Of a stretch of DNA of 64,000 nucleotides, positions 36,565-44,674 are shown piece by piece; the first letter of the stretch is position 1; each line of letters starts with the position of its first letter. Below the pieces are notes generated by a model, which was not told the DNA's origin, searched no databases, and worked only from the letters and a program-made list of their open reading frames with translations. A program made the translations under genes and the position numbers. Source of the DNA: Pelomonas sp. Root1237 (GTDB lineage Bacteria; Pseudomonadota; Gammaproteobacteria; Burkholderiales; Burkholderiaceae_C); NCBI RefSeq assembly GCF_001425055.1, contig NZ_LMDK01000001.1:842019-906018 (forward strand). Reading direction: 5' to 3'.

Positions 36565-36861
36565 ATGAGCGACGCGCAATCTGTTTGGCATTTGGACGGT
36601 GGCCGGGCCATGACCTTGGCCGGTGGCGCCGAGTCTCGCCGCCTGGCGGTGGCCCGTGGCCGCGTCTGGCTGACGCTGTCGGGCACCCCCGACGAGCCGG
36701 CCGAAGACAAGTGGCTGGAGGCTGGCGAGGCCGTGGCGCTGGCGCCGGGCCAGACGGCGGTGCTGGAAGGCTGGCCCGCCGCCGACTTCGAGCTGTTGGT
36801 GCCGCCGGTGTCAGCCTCGGCGAGCCGTGGTTTTCTTGCCCGCCGGTTTTTGGGCCGCTGA
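36565..36861 (+). CDS. DUF2917 domain protein
   Basis: A 98-residue small protein. The core RLAVARGRVWLTLSGTPDEPAEDKWLEAGEAVALAPGQTAVLEGW is the DUF2917 signature, a predicted small beta-fold resembling a cupin half. The function is unknown. AGGAG (36552-36556) supports the ATG at 36565. The 3' end overlaps the convergent TfoX gene by 51 bases, so its Arg-rich C-terminal tail is encoded opposite the basic tail of TfoX. The divergent LysR regulator is a likely controller. Confidence 0.85.
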   Translation: MSDAQSVWHLDGGRAMTLAGGAESRRLAVARGRVWLTLSGTPDEPAEDKWLEAGEAVALAPGQTAVLEGWPAADFELLVPPVSASASRGFLARRFLGR

Positions 36862-37218
36862 TTTCTTCCTGGCCACGGGCTTCGCGGCCTTGGCGTTGGC
36901 GGCACGCAAGGCCGCCTCGAGCGCCAGCCGCGCCCAGGGCAGCATCAGCGCAGGTGATTCCAGCGTCTCCTCGGGCGGCTGGTAGTAGCTCATCACCTGG
37001 CGCTCGCCGTTCTTGGTACCGTAGCTGAAGGGCTCGCAGCCGGCTGCGACGAAACGCTCACGCGACACGTCGTCGGTCTTCAGATAGAGCTGGTTCGAGA
37101 TGACCAAGGCCATGAACAGGCCGTCCACGTAGATGCCGTGGCCGCCAAACATGCGGCGCGGCCGCACCGGGCCGAGGGGCTGCAGCAGCTCGACGCAGAG
37201 CTCGATGAAGGCGTCCAT
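36811..37218 (-). CDS. TfoX/Sxy N-terminal domain protein
   Basis: A 135-residue protein. Residues 1-100 form the TfoX N-terminal domain, with RRMFGGHGIYVDGLFMALV and LYLKTDDVSRERFVAAGCEPFSYG as in competence regulator Sxy but without the C-terminal TfoX domain. A Lys/Ala-rich tail (AAKPVARKKSAAQKPAGKK) may bind nucleic acid non-specifically. Stand-alone members are widespread in Burkholderiales and their role is not established. Its 3' end overlaps the DUF2917 gene. It lies just downstream of the fatty acid hydroxylase gene. Confidence 0.87.
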   Translation of the reverse strand: MDAFIELCVELLQPLGPVRPRRMFGGHGIYVDGLFMALVISNQLYLKTDDVSRERFVAAGCEPFSYGTKNGERQVMSYYQPPEETLESPALMLPWARLALEAALRAANAKAAKPVARKKSAAQKPAGKKTTARRG

Positions 37219-37224
37219 GCGTGA

Positions 37225-38352
37225 TCAGCCCTTCCAGGTGAACGGGAAGTGCAGCTGGCGCAGGAAGCCGTCGGGCACATAGTCACCCAGCACGCCGTAG
37301 TGCTCCGGCCATTTGCGATCCGACTGCACGGCGGTGCCGAACAGGTGGTCCAGGAAGGCGAAGTGAGCCGCGTAGTTCTTGTCCAGCGCCTCCTGGTCCT
37401 GCGAGTGGTGCCAGTGGTGGAAGTTGGGCGTCACGATGAGGTAGCGCAGCGGCCCCAGGCGCACGCTGACGTTGGCGTGGTTGAACACGGCCTGGAAGCC
37501 GACGACGACGATGTAGGCGTCGATGACTTCCTTGCTGAAGCCCAGCACGAAGATGGGTGCCAGCACCAGGGTGCGCGTGATGATGAGCTCCAGGATGTGC
37601 TGGCGCGAGCCGGCCAGCCAGTCCATGCTCTTCACGCTGTGGTGCACGGCATGCAGCCGCCACAGCGTCGGCACCTCGTGATAGGCGCGGTGCGTCCAGT
37701 ACTGCACCAGGTCGGCCACCAGGATGATGAGAAAGAGGGCGACGGGGAAGGGCAGGCCCTGCACCCAGCCCTGGATGCCGTCTTTGGCCGCCCAGCCGAA
37801 GAACTTGTGCACCAGGAGATTGGTGGCCAGCATCACGAAGCCCACGGCCAGGTGGTTGACGATGAAGTGGTGGAAATCCGTCTGCCACTCGGGGCGGAAC
37901 ACCGGCTGGTCACGGCGCAGCGCGAACAGCTTCTCGATGAAGACGAAGATCAGCGTCGAGCCCAGCAGGTCGAGGATGAACCAGTCCAGGCCGACATAGG
38001 GCGTGTGGTCGGGGAAGTTCGGGTCCACCTCGACCTTGTGCCCGCCCAGCGCCAATGCCAGGCCCAGCAGCACGAAGGTCCACAGCGCCAGCCAGCGCAT
38101 GCGGCTGAACACGATGTTGAACAGCGCCAGCCCGCCGGACAGCACCAAGGCCCAGTACAGCAGGCGCCGGATCACGTCGACGTCGTAGGACTGGCGCAAC
38201 TGCGGCGTCGTCAGGTATTCGGGGAAGTGGAAGGCCAGCACGCCGAGGAAGCACAGGATGGCCAGCGTGAGCGCGATGACGCCGCTGATCATGCCGCGGC
38301 CCGGCTTGAGCGCCCCGCTTGATTCGCTGAGCTGGTTGAGCTTGTTCAGCAC
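37225..38352 (-). CDS. Fatty acid hydroxylase / sterol desaturase superfamily membrane protein
   Basis: A 375-residue integral membrane di-iron oxygenase. The histidine clusters are HRAYH (221-225), HAVHH (234-238) and NFHHWHHSQD near 310, the classic ligand set. At least four hydrophobic spans precede and surround them. It probably hydroxylates or desaturates a lipid; the substrate is not deducible. It is transcribed in front of the TfoX gene, six bases apart. Confidence 0.9.
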   Translation of the reverse strand: MLNKLNQLSESSGALKPGRGMISGVIALTLAILCFLGVLAFHFPEYLTTPQLRQSYDVDVIRRLLYWALVLSGGLALFNIVFSRMRWLALWTFVLLGLALALGGHKVEVDPNFPDHTPYVGLDWFILDLLGSTLIFVFIEKLFALRRDQPVFRPEWQTDFHHFIVNHLAVGFVMLATNLLVHKFFGWAAKDGIQGWVQGLPFPVALFLIILVADLVQYWTHRAYHEVPTLWRLHAVHHSVKSMDWLAGSRQHILELIITRTLVLAPIFVLGFSKEVIDAYIVVVGFQAVFNHANVSVRLGPLRYLIVTPNFHHWHHSQDQEALDKNYAAHFAFLDHLFGTAVQSDRKWPEHYGVLGDYVPDGFLRQLHFPFTWKG

Positions 38353-38451
38353 TGGTGGTTCTCCCTGCGTTTCCGTTGGGTCGGGACTCTAGCGAGGTCG
38401 GCGCTTGGCCCACAATGGCCAGATTCACAGGTCCGGAAGAAAGCCACGCTC

Positions 38452-39021
38452 TTGGACGCCAACGACCGCGCCGCCATCCGGCACAAGCTGATCGAACAAC
38501 GGCTGGCCCTGCCCAACCGCCTGGACCTGGCCGCCGAGCTGCAGGAGGTGCTGAGCGTCTGGCTGCTGCGCCGGCGCGAGACCACCATCGGTGCCTACTG
38601 GCCCATCAAGGGTGAGTTCGACCCCCTGCCCACCCTTTACCGATGGGGTGAGAACCACCCCCATCGCCGCATCGGCCTGCCGGTGGTGGACAAGGTGCAT
38701 GGCACGCTGCGCTTTCATGTCTGGTACCCCGGCTGCCCGATGGAGGAAGACGCCTTCCACATCCCCAAGCCCAAGGACACCGAGGAGTTCAAGCCCCAGC
38801 TGATGCTGGTGCCCTGCCTGGGCTTCGGACCTGCCGGCCTGCGGCTGGGCTATGGCGGTGGCTTCATGGACAAGACGCTGGCCGAGATGGATCCCAGGCC
38901 GGCGGCTGTTGGGATCGGCTATGCGCATGGCTTTTTGCCGTTGTTGAAGCCGAGTCAGCTGGATGTGGCGTTGGATGCAATGTTGACGGAGGAGGGGGTG
39001 GTCTGGGACAAGGACGGCTGA
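38452..39021 (+). CDS. 5-formyltetrahydrofolate cyclo-ligase (second paralogue)
   Basis: A 189-residue member of the same family as the protein at 32106. Landmarks are AAIRHKLIEQRLALP, IGAYWPIKGEFDPLPTLY near residue 47 and the signature LVPCLGFGPAGLRLGYGGGFMDKTL near 120-145. It starts at TTG 38452 with GGAAGAAAG upstream; no in-frame ATG or GTG is available that keeps the N-terminus. It differs from the first paralogue in the substrate loop (Phe-Met instead of Tyr-Phe after GGG) and carries an insert YPGCPMEEDAFHIPKPKD. One of the two may have another role. Confidence 0.88.
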   Translation: MDANDRAAIRHKLIEQRLALPNRLDLAAELQEVLSVWLLRRRETTIGAYWPIKGEFDPLPTLYRWGENHPHRRIGLPVVDKVHGTLRFHVWYPGCPMEEDAFHIPKPKDTEEFKPQLMLVPCLGFGPAGLRLGYGGGFMDKTLAEMDPRPAAVGIGYAHGFLPLLKPSQLDVALDAMLTEEGVVWDKDG

Positions 39022-39094
39022 GGCAGCGGGCATCTCGATTGCCGGGGTGCTCTGCCGCAGAATGGCTGCCTCGCAACCCCTGCCCAAGCTCGCC

Positions 39095-39319
39095 ATGCGT
39101 ACCCTCCTGCTGACCGTCGCCCTGTCCCTGGGCTGCGCCGCTGCCTTTGCCGCGTCCAAGCCCTGCGACGAACTCAAGACCGAGATCGCCGCCAAGCTCG
39201 ACGAGAAGGGCGTCAAGGGCTACGAGATCGCTGCCGTTGACAACGACAAGGTCGGCGACGCCAAGGTCATCGGCAGCTGCGACGGCGGCACGAAGAAGCT
39301 GACCTACGTGCGCAAGTGA
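39095..39319 (+). CDS. DUF1161 family small exported protein
   Basis: A 74-residue protein. The signal peptide is MRTLLLTVALSLGCAAAFA. The mature part KPCDELKTEIAAKLDEKGVKGYEI ... KVIGSCDGGTKKLTYVRK is the DUF1161 pattern with two cysteines that can form one disulfide. Periplasmic, function unknown. Upstream in-frame residues are ignored because they would bury the signal sequence. Its stop lies eight bases before the ATG of the Xaa-Pro peptidase gene. Confidence 0.87.
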   Translation: MRTLLLTVALSLGCAAAFAASKPCDELKTEIAAKLDEKGVKGYEIAAVDNDKVGDAKVIGSCDGGTKKLTYVRK

Positions 39320-39327
39320 GCCGAGCG

Positions 39328-40644
39328 ATGAGCCTCTACACCGACCACCTTGCCGCATTGCAGCAGCACGCGGAATCGGCACTCGAGCGCACCGGCTTCG
39401 ACACGCTGCTGATCGCCTCCGGCATCGAGAAATACGCCTTCCTCGACGACCGGCCCTATCTCTTCCAGGCCAACCCGCATTTCAAGCACTGGCTGCCGCT
39501 GACCAACCACCCGCACTCCTGGCTGGCCGTGCGACCGGGCAGGAAGCCGCGCGTCGTCTACTACCAGCCCGACGACTACTGGCATGTGCCGCCGAGCGTG
39601 CCCAGCGGCGAGTGGGTGAATGCGGTCGAGCTGGTCGTCATTCACGAACCGGAAGAGGCTGCCGCCGCGCTGGCCGACTGCATCACGCCGCGCACAGCCA
39701 TACTCGGTGAAGCCGATGCCGCGCTGCCGGGGCTCACACCCAACAACCCCGAGGCGCTGCTGAACCTGCTGCACTGGGCCCGCGGCGTGAAGAGCCTCTA
39801 TGAGCTGGAGCAGATGCGCGCCGCCCAGCGCCGCGCCGTGCCGGGCCACAACGCCGCCCGCGCCGCCTTCCTGCGCGGCGAGAGTGAGGCATCCATTCAC
39901 CGGGCCTATCTGGTCGCCACCGGCCACACCGACCGCGACCTGCCCTACAGCAACATCGTCGGCCTCAACGAGCACGCCGCGGTGCTGCACTACCAGTACC
40001 AGGACGAGAGCCCGCCGCCCGAGTCGCGCAGCTTCCTCATCGACGCCGGCGCCCAGGTCAACGGCTATGCCAGCGACATCACCCGCACCTGGGCGGCGCC
40101 CGGCCATGACGAGTTCGCGGCGCTGATCGCGGCCATGGAGCGTGAGCAGCTCGGCCTGGTCGACGAGGTGCGCGAGGGCGTCGACTACCGCGACATCCAC
40201 CTCAGCACGCACCGCCGCATCGCCCGCGTGCTGCGCGAGGCCGGCATCGTCAACATGAGCGATGAGGCGATGGTGGCCGAAGGCGTCACCAAGCCCTTCT
40301 TCCCGCACGGCATCGGCCATCTGCTGGGCCTGCAGGTGCACGACGTCGGCGGCTTCATGGCCAACGAGGACGGCGGCGTGGCCGACAAGCCCGAAGGCCA
40401 CCGCTACTTGCGGCTGACGCGGCCGATTCAGGCGGGCATGGTGGTCACCATCGAGCCGGGGCTGTACTTCATCCCGACGCTGTTGCGCCAGCTGCGCGCA
40501 TCGCCGCAGGCGGCGCAGGTGGACTGGGACTGCGTTGACCGGCTGGCGCGCTACGGCGGCATCCGCATCGAGGATGACGTGGCCTGCCGCACGGCCGGCG
40601 AGGCGCCCGAGAACCTGACGCGGGACGCATTCGCGTTGGTGTGA
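39328..40644 (+). CDS. pepQ: Xaa-Pro dipeptidase (M24B, PepQ-like)
   Basis: Cytosolic dinuclear-metal peptidase that cuts dipeptides ending in proline. It has 438 residues. The pita-bread metal ligands are all visible: the two aspartates in FLIDAGAQVNGYASDITRTW, the histidine in FFPHGIGHLLGLQVHD, and glutamates in VVTIEPGLYFIP and GGIRIEDDV. The PepQ-type N-terminal domain has IEKYAFLDDRPYLFQANPHFKHW. I use ATG 39328; a GTG at 39316 overlapping the previous stop is also in frame. The stop shares bases with the next start, so the following gene is co-transcribed. Confidence 0.93.
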   Translation: MSLYTDHLAALQQHAESALERTGFDTLLIASGIEKYAFLDDRPYLFQANPHFKHWLPLTNHPHSWLAVRPGRKPRVVYYQPDDYWHVPPSVPSGEWVNAVELVVIHEPEEAAAALADCITPRTAILGEADAALPGLTPNNPEALLNLLHWARGVKSLYELEQMRAAQRRAVPGHNAARAAFLRGESEASIHRAYLVATGHTDRDLPYSNIVGLNEHAAVLHYQYQDESPPPESRSFLIDAGAQVNGYASDITRTWAAPGHDEFAALIAAMEREQLGLVDEVREGVDYRDIHLSTHRRIARVLREAGIVNMSDEAMVAEGVTKPFFPHGIGHLLGLQVHDVGGFMANEDGGVADKPEGHRYLRLTRPIQAGMVVTIEPGLYFIPTLLRQLRASPQAAQVDWDCVDRLARYGGIRIEDDVACRTAGEAPENLTRDAFALV

Positions 40645-41693
40645 TGAACCTCTCGATGGTGCTGCTGGCCGGCGCGCTCGCGCTGCCCGCCAGCGCGCCA
40701 CCGCCCGACGCCCAGCTCGGCCGCGTCGAGGTGCAGGGCGAAGCTGCCACGGCGCGCGAGAGGAAGACGCTTGGCCAGCTCTTCAAGGCCGAGTCGTTGT
40801 TCGACAAACACCATGCCCTCGCGCCGGCCGCGGCGCTGAAGTTCAAGGTCTATGCGCGCACTCAGGCCGAGACGACGCAAGCGCTCGAACTGGGCCTGAT
40901 GACGCGCGGTGGCCGCCAGCCGGTGGTGCTGGATGCCGAGGACCGTTTCGTCGTCGACCCGGCCTGGCGGCGGCTTCCTGAGCGCACCGAGGTGCGCAGC
41001 CGTCTGGCCGATGGTCGCGTGACCTGGCGGCCCGACATCCGCACGCCCGGCCTGCCCGAGAGCGAGCGGCGCCTGGGCGACTTGCGGCTGCAATGCCGCG
41101 TCGCCTTCGGCAGCGGCGTGGCACGCGGCGCGACGTTCCTGTTCGGGCTGCTGCAGCTGGACACCGCCGATTGCGCGGACCGTGACTGGAGCCCCAGCAA
41201 CTTCGCCGACCGGCCCATCTTTGCCGTGACGCTGGTGCACGGCGAGCGTCGCCTGACCCTCAGCGCACGCCTGCTGCACGGCCTGCGCGACGACGGCGGG
41301 CCCGACTACGACTGGGGCTATTCGCTGCGCGAGCGCATGTTCCGCCTGCCCATGGGCGACGAGAGCTGGCCGGACGACACGCGCGTCGTCTTCGAGGCCA
41401 TGGACGATCCGCCTTCGCCGCCGGATGCGGGCGTTCAAGCGATCAAGGACGACTGGGCCCAGGCTGCCCTGGCCCTCGCGCCAGGCATGTCGCCTGTCGA
41501 GGTGGCGCAGCGGCTGGGCAAGGCGAGCGACGACACGCGCTTTGAATCCGGCCGGCGGCTGCAGCGCCATCTGCACGAGATCAAGACGCCGGCCGGGCCG
41601 CTGCGGCTGGAACTGGTCAGCCTGTTTGATGCCGACGACCGGCTGCTGAAGTCGTCGTTGCGGCGGCTGGAGTTGCCCAAGCCCAAGCCTTAA
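40644..41693 (+). CDS. Exported protein of unknown function
   Basis: A 349-residue protein I do not recognise. The N-terminus MNLSMVLLAGALALPASA is a signal peptide. The mature part is hydrophilic, Arg/Asp-rich and probably mixed alpha/beta. DTADCADRDWSPSNFADRPIF and VFEAMDDPPSPPDAGVQAIKDDW are distinctive but match no family I know. Two cysteines (about residues 155 and 178) could form a disulfide in the periplasm. The ATG shares its first base with the stop of pepQ, and its own stop overlaps the convergent GH74 gene by four bases. Confidence 0.7.
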   Translation: MNLSMVLLAGALALPASAPPPDAQLGRVEVQGEAATARERKTLGQLFKAESLFDKHHALAPAAALKFKVYARTQAETTQALELGLMTRGGRQPVVLDAEDRFVVDPAWRRLPERTEVRSRLADGRVTWRPDIRTPGLPESERRLGDLRLQCRVAFGSGVARGATFLFGLLQLDTADCADRDWSPSNFADRPIFAVTLVHGERRLTLSARLLHGLRDDGGPDYDWGYSLRERMFRLPMGDESWPDDTRVVFEAMDDPPSPPDAGVQAIKDDWAQAALALAPGMSPVEVAQRLGKASDDTRFESGRRLQRHLHEIKTPAGPLRLELVSLFDADDRLLKSSLRRLELPKPKP

Positions 41694-43936
41694 CGCGCCG
41701 GGTCGCCGTATTGCACGCCCCGCCCATGCGTGCCGACGTAGACGCGGCCAAACACCTTGGGGTCGCCGCTGATCTGCAGGATCAGGCCCCACTGGTGCGC
41801 GTCGTCGTTGATGCGCCGCCAGCTCGCTGCACTGTCGGCCGACCGGAAGATGCCGTATTGGCCGGAGACGACACCGACGAGGTAGAGGGCCGGCTCGGCT
41901 GAGCCTGGCGACGCGCGGCCAAAGCCGAAGGCGTGGATCTGCGTGACGGCGGGCTGCCGCTTGAAGCCTTTGCCATCACCGGCGCGGTACAGGCCGTGGT
42001 AGGCCGCGAGCCACAGGTCGCCCTCGCGGCCGGGCGTGGCGTAGAGCCTGTCCTGGCCGCCGCGGTGGTCGCCGCGGTCGCCGCCGTCGTGGTTGCGCGG
42101 CGCGGGGCGTTCGACGGCACCGTCGGGCAGGGCCAGCGGCCGGGCGCTGAAGGTCTTGCCGCCGTCGTCACTCGCGTACAGCTTGTCGTCGAACAGCGCC
42201 ATTGCGTGGAAGCGGCGCGGGTTCACGCGGTCGGCAACGACACGGGTGCCGGCGGGCAGGCCCTGCGCCGCGGTCCACGTGTCGCCGCGGTCGTGGCTGA
42301 CATGGGGCTGCCCACCCTTCGGTGTCCAGACCCAGGCCTTGCCATCCGCAGACACGGCGATGAAGCCGTCGCCGGACTTGGGGTCGGGCACGGCGGCCGG
42401 CTCACGCCAGGTCTTGCCGCCGTCCAGCGAATAGCCCAGGTTTTTGCCGATGCGTGCATGGCCGATGCGCACGATGACCTCGGGCGCCAGCTCGGCGCCG
42501 GTCACGTCGTGCGTGTTGCCGAAGAAGGGCGGCTTGGGGTTGCCGGGTGCGGGCACGTCGAGGTCGGCATGGACGAAGCCCGAGTAGTCACCGATGGCCG
42601 TGACGAGCGGGACGCCCTGGGTCGGGCTGTGCAGCGCCAGGGCCACGGTCTCCTCGATGCCGGTGCTCATGACCTGCCAATGCGTGGGCTTGGCGTTGTC
42701 GGCCTGGGTCAGGTCCAGCGTTTCCCAGCCGCCATAGCCGGTGGTGAAGAGGGCATGGTCGGGGTTGGCGGGGTTGATCTTGACGTCGTACATCCAGTGC
42801 ACCGGCGTGTCGGCAACGTAAGGCGCGGCGGCGGCGTCGAACTTCGCAGCGAGGAACGGCGGCTTCCACGTCGCGCCGCCATCGGTGCTGCGAAAGAGCT
42901 GGTCGCCCGCGCCTCGGCCGACCGTGCTGGCGAGCAGGCGCTGCGGGTTCGCGGCATCGACGGCGACGGTGGCATAACCGAAGGGGAGGGCGGCGCTGGG
43001 GCGCTCGGGCGTGATGTCGGCCCAAGCCTGCTTGGGGATGTCGTAGCGCCAGACCGCGCCGTCTTTCATACGGTGCGGGCCGGGGTCGCTGGCATAGGCG
43101 ATGTAGAGCTTGCCGTCACTCGCGAGCGCGGCGCGCATCGGGCGGTACTGCGTCGGGGCACCGGGGATAGGCAGCCAGCTCGTGCCGGCATCGCGACTCA
43201 CCCAAAGGCTGGGCCGGCCGATGACCGACACGCCCGCGTAGATCGTTCGGCTGGGCTGGCCGCGTGTGCCACTGCTCGGGTCGAAGAGCACGAAGTTGAT
43301 CGTCGCCTTGCCGTCGCTGCCGCCCCAGCTGGGTGGCGGGCCGTCGGCCGCGTCGCGGCGCCAGGCCGAGTCGGGGAAAGCGTCCACGCGCTGGAAGCTC
43401 TTGGCTGCATCCGCGCTGCGCCACAGGCCGGCAAAGCGGCTGGCGAGGTAGAGCACGCGGCCGTCATTGGGGTCCACGGCCAGCCGCTCGCCATTGCCGC
43501 GGCCGCCCTCATTGCCGCCGAGCTTGAAGGGCAAGTCGGTGCGCTGGAAGGTGCGGCCGCGATCGTGTGAGCGCAGCACGGCGCCATTGGGAACGGCGGG
43601 GTTGGTGTAGGTGCCGCAAGCCAGATACAGGGCGTCGGAGTCGTTGGGGTCGACGGCCAGGCTCTCCACGCCCATCAGGTTCACGTCGGCCAGCGGCAAC
43701 CAGTCCAGCAGCGGCTGCCAGGGACCGGTGGCCGTGTCGCGGCGGTAGGCGCCGCCCATGTCGGTGCGGGCATAGGCCAGGCCCGGCACGGCGGGCTGGA
43801 AGACGATGCCATCCACAAAGCCGCCGCCACCGATGGCGACCGGGCGCCAGTTGTAGGACACGTCGGCAGGTGGCGCGGCCTGGGCAGTTGCGGCGGCGAG
43901 CAGCAGGGCGCCCAGCAGGGGCTTGATGGGGTTCAT
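41690..43936 (-). CDS. GH74 xyloglucanase, secreted
   Basis: Glycoside hydrolase family 74, which hydrolyses xyloglucan or related beta-1,4-glucans with inversion. The 748-residue protein begins with a signal peptide (MNPIKPLLGALLLAAATAQA). The family opening is VAIGGGGFVDGIVFQP and then YARTDMGGAYR, with the first catalytic Asp59. The second region GDYSGFVHADL contains Asp450 at the position of the second acid. Many sialidase-like repeats (SRDAGTSWLP, STDGGATWKPP, SLDGGKTWREP, SDDGGKTFSAR) form the paired seven-bladed propellers. No carbohydrate-binding module is seen. A strong palindrome sits upstream at 43974-43996. Confidence 0.9.
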   Translation of the reverse strand: MNPIKPLLGALLLAAATAQAAPPADVSYNWRPVAIGGGGFVDGIVFQPAVPGLAYARTDMGGAYRRDTATGPWQPLLDWLPLADVNLMGVESLAVDPNDSDALYLACGTYTNPAVPNGAVLRSHDRGRTFQRTDLPFKLGGNEGGRGNGERLAVDPNDGRVLYLASRFAGLWRSADAAKSFQRVDAFPDSAWRRDAADGPPPSWGGSDGKATINFVLFDPSSGTRGQPSRTIYAGVSVIGRPSLWVSRDAGTSWLPIPGAPTQYRPMRAALASDGKLYIAYASDPGPHRMKDGAVWRYDIPKQAWADITPERPSAALPFGYATVAVDAANPQRLLASTVGRGAGDQLFRSTDGGATWKPPFLAAKFDAAAAPYVADTPVHWMYDVKINPANPDHALFTTGYGGWETLDLTQADNAKPTHWQVMSTGIEETVALALHSPTQGVPLVTAIGDYSGFVHADLDVPAPGNPKPPFFGNTHDVTGAELAPEVIVRIGHARIGKNLGYSLDGGKTWREPAAVPDPKSGDGFIAVSADGKAWVWTPKGGQPHVSHDRGDTWTAAQGLPAGTRVVADRVNPRRFHAMALFDDKLYASDDGGKTFSARPLALPDGAVERPAPRNHDGGDRGDHRGGQDRLYATPGREGDLWLAAYHGLYRAGDGKGFKRQPAVTQIHAFGFGRASPGSAEPALYLVGVVSGQYGIFRSADSAASWRRINDDAHQWGLILQISGDPKVFGRVYVGTHGRGVQYGDPAR

Positions 43937-43973
43937 GTCTCCAGCACTTCTTATGACAGCGCTCGACATCGTA

Positions 43974-43996
43974 ATTTGTTCGCTCGACGAACAAAT
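43974..43996. promoter_or_regulatory. Perfect palindrome upstream of the GH74 gene, operator candidate
   Basis: ATTTGTTCG (43974-43982) and CGAACAAAT (43988-43996) are exact inverse copies around the 5-base centre CTCGA. They lie 38-60 bases upstream of the GH74 start on the minus strand, where a repressor would overlap the promoter. The A/T-rich arms stand out from the GC-rich surroundings. The regulator is unknown. The remaining 44000-44109 holds no gene. Confidence 0.65.
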
Positions 43997-44109
43997 ACGG
44001 TTTACCCCAAGAAACTCGATGTCACCGCTGCTGATTGGATGTGGCGCGGCACGCTCTCAAGAGCGGAACGCCGATCCAGCCCGGACTGCATGGACGCGAG
44101 GCGAAACGA

Positions 44110-44574
44110 TCATCGCTTGCGAAGGCTCTCAACCAATCCATCACAAGCTGCTTCGACCAAGTCCAGCACCTCATCGAAGCCGGCAGCGCCGCCGTAGTAG
44201 GGGTCAGGCACTTGCGGGTTGCCTGCGTGAGGCGCGTAGTCCATCAGCAGCTTCAGTCGATGCCGTTGGCTGGGCGGGCACAGCCGTTCCGCATGGGTGA
44301 GGTTGTCGGCATCCATTGCCAGCACAAGGTCGAAGCGGGCGAAGTCCTCCGCCACCAGCTTGCGGGCGCGCAAGCGACTCAGGTCATAGCCACGCTTCAG
44401 CGCGTGCTCCTGGCTGCGCTCATCCGGCGGCGCGCCGATGTGATAGCCGTGCGTGCCGGCCGAGTCCACCTCAACATCGAGGCCGGCAGCCTCCAGCTTG
44501 GCGCGCATGACGCCCTCGGCCGTCGGGCTGCGGCAGATATTGCCCATGCAAAAGAACAGGATGCGGCGGGTCAT
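44110..44574 (-). CDS. Low-molecular-weight protein-tyrosine phosphatase
   Basis: A 154-residue cytosolic phosphatase. The P-loop C(X)5R is CMGNICRS at residues 9-16 (Cys9 nucleophile, Arg15), and the general-acid loop VPDPYYGGAAGFDEVLDLV is near residue 120. In many bacteria such enzymes dephosphorylate a tyrosine kinase that controls exopolysaccharide chain length; no such kinase is in the window. The ATG at 44574 begins exactly with the family start MTRRILFFCMGN. Confidence 0.93.
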   Translation of the reverse strand: MTRRILFFCMGNICRSPTAEGVMRAKLEAAGLDVEVDSAGTHGYHIGAPPDERSQEHALKRGYDLSRLRARKLVAEDFARFDLVLAMDADNLTHAERLCPPSQRHRLKLLMDYAPHAGNPQVPDPYYGGAAGFDEVLDLVEAACDGLVESLRKR

Positions 44575-44674
44575 CAGTACATTCTCGACCGGGTTGTGGC
44601 AGCCGGTGGTGGGTGATCTTTGGCTTGAGCCGGTTGCTACATTGGCGGCAGAACGACATAGCGCCGGGGAGGCC

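Noticed and set aside
38353..38451. Possible 6S RNA upstream of the second cyclo-ligase gene, as ssrS lies before ygfA in enterobacteria
   Set aside because: Only 99 bases are available and no long, bulged rod-like hairpin could be drawn.
41933..43570. Plus-strand open frame of about 545 codons opposite the GH74 gene
   Set aside because: Low-complexity Ala/Gly/Val/Arg reading and no start context; GH74 motifs on the other strand are complete.
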